Both the position numbers and the translations under genes were made by a program. The notes under the pieces are model-generated. The model had not been told where the DNA came from, did no database searches, and saw only the letters and a list, made by a program, of their open reading frames with translations. Positions 58,528 through 64,000 of a DNA stretch of 64,000 nucleotides are shown piece by piece. Within the stretch, counting starts at the first letter, position 1; each line of letters starts with the position of its first letter. This DNA is from Metallosphaera tengchongensis. Lineage in GTDB: Archaea; Thermoproteota; Thermoprotei_A; Sulfolobales; Sulfolobaceae. The stretch is from contig NZ_CP049074.1 of the NCBI RefSeq assembly GCF_013343295.1, forward strand, positions 973,501 through 1,037,500. The letters run 5' to 3'.

Positions 58528-59268
58528 ATGTATCCTTTCCCTAGGTCACATGAACTTAACGTCGTTATTTACCCTCAAATGTTTAGTATTTATAGTAATT
58601 TATCGTTACTCACAAGGGAAATGTCAGACCTCATTAGATTTTTTTCCATAACTAGAGTCACAAAAATATATCTTGTCAAAGATCGTGGATTAGAACATAT
58701 AACTGTTTTATTCTCTAAATTATTGAAATATACACTGAAACCTCCTTATTTAAAGAAATTAATCCCTATTGATGAGGATCTAAAGAAGGTAGGTCTAACT
58801 CAACCCATCAATATTCCTTACCACGCAGTGTCCAATGGGCTAGTGGAGGGCGAGATTAGGGTTACGGAAAATCATGAAACTGGGATACGAGGAATAGAGG
58901 CATATAGCCCAAATACAAGTTTCATTATGATAATAGACTCGAAGAAGCCGGAATTTGTCGATTATGTTTCTATTTTTTATGAAGGGCCGCAACTCGAAAT
59001 CGTTAATAGTAAAAGAATTGAGCAAATGGATAATCTAATTTTGGCAAGCAGATCCGGTTACGATCCACAGGACAAGGCTAAACTACTACGGGAAATGTAT
59101 TACAGGACTGGAATCACGGTTCTTGTTGGACCGCCAGAAGGTGGGATATTGAGGAAGTTCTCAGGAATTCCTTCATTTAACTTTTTGCCCAAGCAGGGCG
59201 CAACAGATGTAAGATCTAAAGAAGCATTAATGGCCGGTTTAAGTATTTTGAACATTTTATTATCATAG
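58528..59268 (+). CDS. SPOUT methyltransferase-like protein (COG2106)
   Basis: A 246-residue relative of the eukaryotic C9orf114/SPOUT1 family. The start LNVVIYPQMFSIYSNLSLLTREMSDLIRFFSITRVTKIYLV and the end GITVLVGPPEGGILRKF ... FNFLPKQGATDVRSKEALMAGLSILN form the knot and SAM-binding loops. Predicted RNA methyltransferase; target unknown. It commonly precedes rpl3 in archaea, as here. Confidence 0.85.
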   Translation: MYPFPRSHELNVVIYPQMFSIYSNLSLLTREMSDLIRFFSITRVTKIYLVKDRGLEHITVLFSKLLKYTLKPPYLKKLIPIDEDLKKVGLTQPINIPYHAVSNGLVEGEIRVTENHETGIRGIEAYSPNTSFIMIIDSKKPEFVDYVSIFYEGPQLEIVNSKRIEQMDNLILASRSGYDPQDKAKLLREMYYRTGITVLVGPPEGGILRKFSGIPSFNFLPKQGATDVRSKEALMAGLSILNILLS

Positions 59269-59430
59269 GTTCTAGATAATTTATTTGTTAATATTATTAA
59301 AGATATAGCAAATATGTATCTTACTCGAACTTCTGGACATAAGCATGGAAAGTAACTTGATTCCAGCGAATTCAAAGACATTAGATTTATTACCCGTCTG
59401 CTTAGTGTGTGATAGAAAAAGGGGAATAGG

Positions 59431-60459
59431 ATGGGACATAGGAAGCTATCTTCGCCTAGACGAGGCTCGGCAGGTTTAAGACCAAGGAAGAGATCTGAGG
59501 AACTGTTACCATCTCCTAGATCTTATCCTACCTTAAACCTATCAAATCCTACGTTATTGGGTTTCGTTGGTTATAAGGTGGGAATGACGCATGTTTTCAT
59601 GATAGATGAGGATAGGTCCTCATCTATGTTTGGGAAGGAGATTTATGTTCCGACTGTTGTTTTGGAAACTCCTCCGTTAACCGTGTTGGCACTCAGAGCT
59701 TATGGGTTTAATCCCATGGGGGAACCAGCAGTTTTAGGAGAAGTTTGGGGAGAATTAGACGAAAATACAAAAAAATATGTACAGCGGAGGATTAAATCGC
59801 TAAAACTTGATTCTGAAAAAATAAAGAAATCCGCTGATAATATTCAATCAAAAATTGATAAAATCTTTTCGTTGAGATTACTAGTCTCGACTAAACCCTT
59901 TTTAATACCCTCTTTAGGGAAGAAGACTCCAGATATTGTCGAAATCCAAATTGGCGGTTCGGATGTAAAGAGTCAAGTGGAGTATGGTATTAAAATGCTA
60001 GGTAAGGAAATCAATATTACCGATGTCTTTAAGGAAGGACAACTAATAGATATTATTGGAGTTACTAAAGGGCATGGATTTCAAGGAGTAATAAAAAGGT
60101 ACGGTGTTCAGGAGCTTCCAAGGTGGCACAAACATAGAAAGGGAAGTAGAAAAGTAGGGACAAAGGGACCATCTTTGGGAACTCCAAGCTACGTTCCGCA
60201 ACCAGGTCAAATGGGATATCACAGAAGAACCGAATATAACAAGAGAATCCTAAAAATTTCCAACGATATTCAACAGGTCAATCCAAAGGGAGGGTTTGTC
60301 AGGTACGGATTGGTTAAGAACACCTACGTTTTGATTGAGGGATCAACCATTGGGAGCATTAAGAGGCCACTATTCCTAAGGTATCCAATAAGGCCATATT
60401 CAACACAATTGGCAGTTCCTAAAATTACATACGTGGATTTAAACAGTAAGCAGGGGTGA
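59431..60459 (+). CDS. rpl3: 50S ribosomal protein L3
   Basis: A 342-residue core ribosomal protein: MGHRKLSSPRRGSAGLRPRK, FVGYKVGMTHVFMID, then VTKGHGFQGVIKRYGVQELPRWHKHRKGSRKVG. First gene of the ribosomal operon that runs off the right edge; L4 follows after 4 bases. Confidence 0.97.
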   Translation: MGHRKLSSPRRGSAGLRPRKRSEELLPSPRSYPTLNLSNPTLLGFVGYKVGMTHVFMIDEDRSSSMFGKEIYVPTVVLETPPLTVLALRAYGFNPMGEPAVLGEVWGELDENTKKYVQRRIKSLKLDSEKIKKSADNIQSKIDKIFSLRLLVSTKPFLIPSLGKKTPDIVEIQIGGSDVKSQVEYGIKMLGKEINITDVFKEGQLIDIIGVTKGHGFQGVIKRYGVQELPRWHKHRKGSRKVGTKGPSLGTPSYVPQPGQMGYHRRTEYNKRILKISNDIQQVNPKGGFVRYGLVKNTYVLIEGSTIGSIKRPLFLRYPIRPYSTQLAVPKITYVDLNSKQG

Positions 60460-60463
60460 GAAT

Positions 60464-61258
60464 GTGTTCTTCCAATTAGTTGAAAAGAAGGCTCAGGTAA
60501 TTGACCTCTCAGGTAATAAAGTAAAGGAGATTTCTTTACCTAAGTTTTTCAGCTTTCCAGTTAGGAAAGACCTTATCAGGAGAGCTTTCCACTCCTCTTT
60601 TACAAAGGGTCTTCAACCCAAGGGACGAGATCCAGCTGCAGGCAAAAGAACTACAGCTAAGAGCTTCGGGATAAACTTAGGTTTGGCAAGGGTACCTCGT
60701 ATAAGGGGTGCGGGAGAGGGAGCCTTAGCACCCAACACGGTTGGGGGTAGGCTTGCTTTCCCCCCTTCGACTAGAGAAAGAATAGTAGAGGAAATCAACG
60801 AAAAAGAAAAAAGGCTTGCCATATTAAGCGGTTTAGCTTCCACCACTATACCAAGATTTGTTATTTCTAGAGGGCATAAAGTGAAATTAGATCTACCTCT
60901 GATTGTTACAGATGATCTCGGAAATATATCGAAATCATCAGATCTAGAAGATGTATTGACTAAGATTGGGCTAAGCGAAGAGCTCAAGAGAGCCAAAAAT
61001 AAGAGAGTCAGAGCGGGTAAAGGAAAAATGAGAGGTAGAAGATATAAGAGAACTAGGGGACCATTGCTAGTAGTTCATGATTCCAAGCTTCCCGTTGTCA
61101 AGGCAGCATCCAATTTACCTGGGGTCGATGTAATTTCAGCAAAAGAGTTAAGTATTATACATTTAGCACCAGGCGGTCATCCAGGCAGATTAGTAATATA
61201 TACCGAGTCGTCCATTAAGGAGCTGGAAAATAGATTTGGAGGGATGTCGCCAAAATGA
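60464..61258 (+). CDS. rpl4: 50S ribosomal protein L4
   Basis: A 264-residue protein lining the exit tunnel. RRAFHSSFTKGLQPKGRDPAAGKRT and GINLGLARVPRIRGAGEGALAPNTVGGR are diagnostic; GKGKMRGRRYKRTRGPLLVV follows. The start is GTG. It overlaps L23 by 4 bases. Confidence 0.97.
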   Translation: MFFQLVEKKAQVIDLSGNKVKEISLPKFFSFPVRKDLIRRAFHSSFTKGLQPKGRDPAAGKRTTAKSFGINLGLARVPRIRGAGEGALAPNTVGGRLAFPPSTRERIVEEINEKEKRLAILSGLASTTIPRFVISRGHKVKLDLPLIVTDDLGNISKSSDLEDVLTKIGLSEELKRAKNKRVRAGKGKMRGRRYKRTRGPLLVVHDSKLPVVKAASNLPGVDVISAKELSIIHLAPGGHPGRLVIYTESSIKELENRFGGMSPK

Positions 61259-61500
61259 TAAGGGAAGTTATATCGACAGAAAAGACTGTAAAGCTATTAG
61301 AATCTAATAATACGCTTGTTCTAGTAGTGGATATTGACGATAACAAGACCACAATCAAAAGAGATGTAGAAAAATCCTTTGGAGTAAAGGTCGAAAAGGT
61401 TAATACATTGATTACATCAAAAGGAGAAAAAAAGGCTTACGTGAAGTTGACGTCTGAGTTTAAGGCATCCGAGGTGGCGCAGAAGATTGGTATATTATGA
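61255..61500 (+). CDS. rpl23: 50S ribosomal protein L23
   Basis: An 81-residue protein at the tunnel exit where SRP docks: REVISTEKTVKLLESNNTLVLVVDIDDNKTTIKRDVEKSFGVKV and KKAYVKLTSEFKASEVAQKIGIL. L2 follows after 15 bases with GGTGAT before its ATG. Confidence 0.97.
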   Translation: MIREVISTEKTVKLLESNNTLVLVVDIDDNKTTIKRDVEKSFGVKVEKVNTLITSKGEKKAYVKLTSEFKASEVAQKIGIL

Positions 61501-61515
61501 TTTAAGGTGATATAA

Positions 61516-62232
61516 ATGGGAAAGAAGTTACTTCAACAAAGAGCTGGAAGAGGAAACAAGAATTTTAGGAACCCAGGTTGGTTAAGAGTTGGGGAAGTAA
61601 GGTATCCTAGGGTTAAGGGTCATCATATTGGAAAGGTAGTTGATATTTTACATAATCCAGGGATGTTAGAACCTGTTGCTAAGATAAAAATGGATACTGG
61701 GGAAAGTTTCTATATTTCTGCTGTCCAAGGTTTAGTTACTGGTCAGAAAGTGGAAATAGGTGAAGGTGCGTCTCCAGCAATGGGTAATATCCTTCCAGCC
61801 AAGGAATTACCAGAAGGGGCAAATGTTTGCAACATAGAGCTTCATAGGGGAGATGGAGGGAGATATGCTAGATCTGCTGGATCATATGCAATCGTTATAG
61901 GAAAAAGTGAGGGTAAAGTGTTAATTAGACTTCCTTCGGGGAAGATTAAGGGAGTGGATGAGGACGCTTTAGTAACAGTGGGAGTGGTTGCTGGTGGTGG
62001 GGTCTTGGAAAAGCCTCTACTTAAGGCCGGTAACAATTACTGGAAGTATAAGGTGAAGGCTAAGAAGTGGCCACACGTAAGAGGAGTTGCCATGAACGTT
62101 GTATCCCATCCGCATGGTGGAGGTCTACATCAAAGCGTTAGCAGATCAAGTACAGTTTCCAGAAATGCTCCTCCAGGGAGAAAGGTTGGGCATATTGCGG
62201 CCCGTAGAACTGGGAGGAAGGATAGGAAGTGA
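61516..62232 (+). CDS. rpl2: 50S ribosomal protein L2
   Basis: A 238-residue protein of the peptidyl-transferase region. [32 protein letters not shown] and the peptidyl-transferase-linked [18 protein letters not shown], with a basic end [17 protein letters not shown]. The GGTGAT Shine-Dalgarno is at 61505-61510. Confidence 0.97.
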   Translation: MGKKLLQQRAGRGNKNFRNPGWLRVGEVRYPRVKGHHIGKVVDILHNPGMLEPVAKIKMDTGESFYISAVQGLVTGQKVEIGEGASPAMGNILPAKELPEGANVCNIELHRGDGGRYARSAGSYAIVIGKSEGKVLIRLPSGKIKGVDEDALVTVGVVAGGGVLEKPLLKAGNNYWKYKVKAKKWPHVRGVAMNVVSHPHGGGLHQSVSRSSTVSRNAPPGRKVGHIAARRTGRKDRK

Positions 62233-62264
62233 ATTTAAATAATGTAAAGGGGATTGATTGGTAG

Positions 62265-62687
62265 ATGTCTCAAGAAATACCTGCAGAGTGGAAAAAGTTT
62301 AAGTACAGGGGTAAAGGTCTTGATGAGTTATTGACGATGCCCATGGATGAGTTTGTAAAGCTACTTCCATCAAGGCAGAGGAGGTCCTTGAAGCGAGGTT
62401 TCACTCCCTCTGAGAGGTCTTTGATTGAGAAGATCAGAAAATTAAGAAGAGAGAACAAGGTGGATAAACCCATCAAGACTCATGTGAGAAGTCTAGTAAT
62501 TCTGCCAGAAATGATAGGTCTGAAATTCGCAGTTTACAACGGTAAACAATTCGTGGAGTTCCAGGTAGTTCCTGAGATGATCGGACATTACCTCGGGGAG
62601 TTCTCTATTACCTTGCAAAAGGTTGAACATGGAGAGCCAGGACTTAAGGCTACGAGATCTAGCTTGTTTATGGCAATGAAAGGGTGA
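62265..62687 (+). CDS. rps19: 30S ribosomal protein S19
   Basis: A 140-residue protein: [36 protein letters not shown], then [27 protein letters not shown] and [11 protein letters not shown]. The archaeal N-terminal extension is present. Ends with a 4-base overlap with the frame leading into L22. Confidence 0.97.
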   Translation: MSQEIPAEWKKFKYRGKGLDELLTMPMDEFVKLLPSRQRRSLKRGFTPSERSLIEKIRKLRRENKVDKPIKTHVRSLVILPEMIGLKFAVYNGKQFVEFQVVPEMIGHYLGEFSITLQKVEHGEPGLKATRSSLFMAMKG

Positions 62688-62692
62688 TATTC

Positions 62693-63163
62693 ATGGGATC
62701 TTGGACATATCCGGATGTAGGGCTTGATGAAAGCAGAATTGGAAAGGCTGTTGTAAGGAACGCTCCAGTATCTATTAAGGATCTTTATAACGTTTCAAGG
62801 TCAATTAGGGGAATGAATGTTAACGAGGCTAAGGAATTTCTTCAAAGAGTTCTAGACAAAAAGGAAGCAATGCCTTATTGGAGATATAATCATGGGGCTT
62901 CCCATAAATCCAATATATCCAAAAAGTGGAATGTAAAAAGTGGTAGATATCCAATCAAGGCCATTAAGTACGTGCTAAGGGCCTTGGAAAACGCTCGGGC
63001 TAACGCTCAGGGCAAAGGTCTGGACGAGGATAAGCTTAAGGTAATTCATATTGCTTCCCATAAAGGAATTATAATAAAGAGGTATTTACCTAGGGCCTTT
63101 GGGAGGGCCACTAAGAAATACAACAGGACCTCCCATATAGAGGTAATCGTTGGTGAGGTGTGA
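62693..63163 (+). CDS. rpl22: 50S ribosomal protein L22
   Basis: A 156-residue protein. ATG 62693 ([31 protein letters not shown]) is chosen; an upstream in-frame GTG at 62684 overlaps the Shine-Dalgarno-like [31 protein letters not shown], then [30 protein letters not shown] are diagnostic. Confidence 0.96.
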   Translation: MGSWTYPDVGLDESRIGKAVVRNAPVSIKDLYNVSRSIRGMNVNEAKEFLQRVLDKKEAMPYWRYNHGASHKSNISKKWNVKSGRYPIKAIKYVLRALENARANAQGKGLDEDKLKVIHIASHKGIIIKRYLPRAFGRATKKYNRTSHIEVIVGEV

Positions 63164-63166
63164 GTC

Positions 63167-63862
63167 ATGGTTGATGTAAAGAAGTATTTTCTCCAGAAGT
63201 CAATGACGAGAGTAATGGTGGACGAATTCCTAGCCAAAGAGTACTATAATGCTGAGTATGCTGGTACTGAAATAAGCAAAACGCCGATGGGTACGAGGGT
63301 TACAATATATGCGGGAAGACCTGCAATAATAATAGGCAAGGATGGAAGAACTATAAAGAGATTAGCTCAAATACTGGAGAAGTATTTCAATCTGGAGAAC
63401 CCTCAGATAACTGTAGCTCCTCCTGAGAAACCTGAATTGAACGCCAGGGTTATGGCTTTCAGGCTCGCTGTAACTCTAGAAAGGGGTTATCATTTCAGAA
63501 GGGCTGCGTTTATCACAATAAGGAAAATAATGAATGCAGGTGCAATAGGTGCTGAGGTTATTGTAAGCGGTAAAATTACGTCAGAGAGAGCAAAATTCGA
63601 GAAGTTAAAGGAAGGAATCGTCTACAAGACGGGTAATAATTTGGATGTGATGGTAGATAGGGCAATTGCGATAGCTACCTTAAAAATGGGAATATATGGT
63701 GTAGAAGTTGTTATTACTAAACCCATAAGGAGTATCGATAAGATCTCATTAAAGGAGGGTACTGAATCCTCGGGAGGAGAAGTTAGGGTAACTAACGTGA
63801 GAATAATAGATGAAGAGCAGAGACCATCACAGGGGGAGGAGAGCAGTGAGCAAGCTGAGTAA
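63167..63862 (+). CDS. rps3: 30S ribosomal protein S3
   Basis: A 231-residue protein with an N-terminal KH domain ([24 protein letters not shown]) and the C-terminal S3 domain ([29 protein letters not shown]). The tail is acidic ([14 protein letters not shown]) and overlaps rpl29 by 17 bases. Confidence 0.97.
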   Translation: MVDVKKYFLQKSMTRVMVDEFLAKEYYNAEYAGTEISKTPMGTRVTIYAGRPAIIIGKDGRTIKRLAQILEKYFNLENPQITVAPPEKPELNARVMAFRLAVTLERGYHFRRAAFITIRKIMNAGAIGAEVIVSGKITSERAKFEKLKEGIVYKTGNNLDVMVDRAIAIATLKMGIYGVEVVITKPIRSIDKISLKEGTESSGGEVRVTNVRIIDEEQRPSQGEESSEQAE

Positions 63863-64000
63863 GGAACTCAGAAATAAATCTGATGAAGAATTAAAAAAGA
63901 GATTAGAGGAGTTAGAGGCAGATCTAATTAAGAATAGGGCTGAGGCTAGGATGGGTACCCTAAAGAATACATCTTTGATCAGAAACAAAAGAAAAGAGGT
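63846..64000 (+). CDS. rpl29: 50S ribosomal protein L29 (truncated by window edge)
   Basis: The frame from GTG 63846 reads [19 protein letters not shown], then [19 protein letters not shown] and [12 protein letters not shown], the helical hairpin of L29 with its conserved LR..SxEEL start and IRxxKR end. The last codons lie beyond base 64000. It continues the S3-L29 order of the archaeal ribosomal operon. Confidence 0.93.
   Translation, partial: MSKLSKELRNKSDEELKKRLEELEADLIKNRAEARMGTLKNTSLIRNKRKE

Noticed and set aside
59345-59479. 44-codon plus-strand frame starting MESNLIPANSK and running into the start of rpl3
   Set aside because: It overlaps the rpl3 N-terminus out of frame, lacks a ribosome binding motif and shows no known domain. 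A leader peptide is conceivable but unsupported.

Overview
The window is a chromosomal segment of a thermoacidophilic crenarchaeon of the order Sulfolobales. The evidence is internal: TFB3, crenarchaeal Rpo8, aCPSF1/FttA, the archaeal exosome superoperon, a Urm1-like modifier beside the thermosome, sn-glycerol-1-phosphate dehydrogenase and GGGP synthase (archaeal lipids), tRNA introns, GGTGAT Shine-Dalgarno motifs, leaderless promoters and many TTG/GTG starts. Gene order (proteasome beta - hisS - tRNA endonuclease-like subunit - TFB3 - thermosome - HerA-like ATPase - Cgi121-like - Urm1 - S17e) matches what I recall for Sulfolobus acidocaldarius. The genus cannot be fixed by eye; a Metallosphaera/Acidianus/Sulfolobus-like organism is my guess.

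Layout. 1-3.3 kb (minus strand): the 5' part of RNase P RNA at the window edge, an HTH-CBS regulator, Sec61beta, GGGP synthase, Elf1, two small proteins and RpiA. 3.2-3.6 kb: tRNA-Arg and tRNA-Val. 3.9-7.9 kb: a tightly overlapping operon aMBF1-HflX-Trm56-TFE-C5 methyltransferase-COG4080 protein. 8-15 kb: PAN ATPase, a PUA protein, a PAC2 protein, an archaeosine transglycosylase without PUA domain, an Sm-like protein, Rpo8, a proteasome beta subunit lacking Thr1, HisS and a probable structural tRNA-splicing endonuclease subunit. 15-24 kb: TFB3, thermosome, membrane HerA-type ATPase, Cgi121-like, Urm1-like, S17e, FBP aldolase/phosphatase and ABCE1, with a small acidic Trp-repeat ORF upstream of ABCE1. 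24-25.4 kb: a TnpB-only insertion element. 25.5-33 kb: SAH hydrolase, a GC-rich candidate structured RNA, aCPSF1, G1P dehydrogenase, FKBP, intron-containing tRNAs, aminopropyltransferase, L37e and SmAP. 33.7-34.6 kb: a decayed second copy of the TnpB element next to tRNA-Leu. 34.8-43.3 kb: L21e-Rpo4-DUF655-KsgA-Mtq2-TrmJ, S3Ae, a sugar-1-P nucleotidylyltransferase, a YchF-like GTPase and L15e-DUF54-Rnp3-Rnp2. 43.3-48.4 kb: the proteasome/exosome superoperon (PsmA, SBDS, Rrp4, Rrp41, Rrp42, L37Ae, Brix, Pcc1, prefoldin beta). 48.4-59.3 kb: XPF nuclease, EF-2, HAD hydrolase, a degenerate peptidase-like protein, DUF447, LeuB, IleS and a SPOUT protein. 59.4 kb to the end: the L3-L4-L23-L2-S19-L22-S3-L29 ribosomal operon, cut inside rpl29.

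Nearly everything serves information processing and protein quality control: RNase P RNA with two of its proteins, RNA exosome core, tRNA modification (Trm56, TrmJ, TGT, KEOPS subunits), transcription (TFE, TFB3, Rpo4, Rpo8, Elf1, FttA) and proteolysis (PAN, alpha and beta subunits, PAC2 protein, Urm1). The best candidates for something undescribed are: an unavoidable N-terminal membrane anchor on RNase P protein Rnp2; a multi-helix GC-rich RNA candidate near 27.1-27.3 kb; a C/D box sRNA whose C box overlaps the rnp2 stop codon; a Trp/acidic repeat protein upstream of ABCE1; and C-terminal variants of the proteasome docking motif on PAN and the PAC2 protein. I did not find a defence island, CRISPR array or obvious multi-gene novel system.
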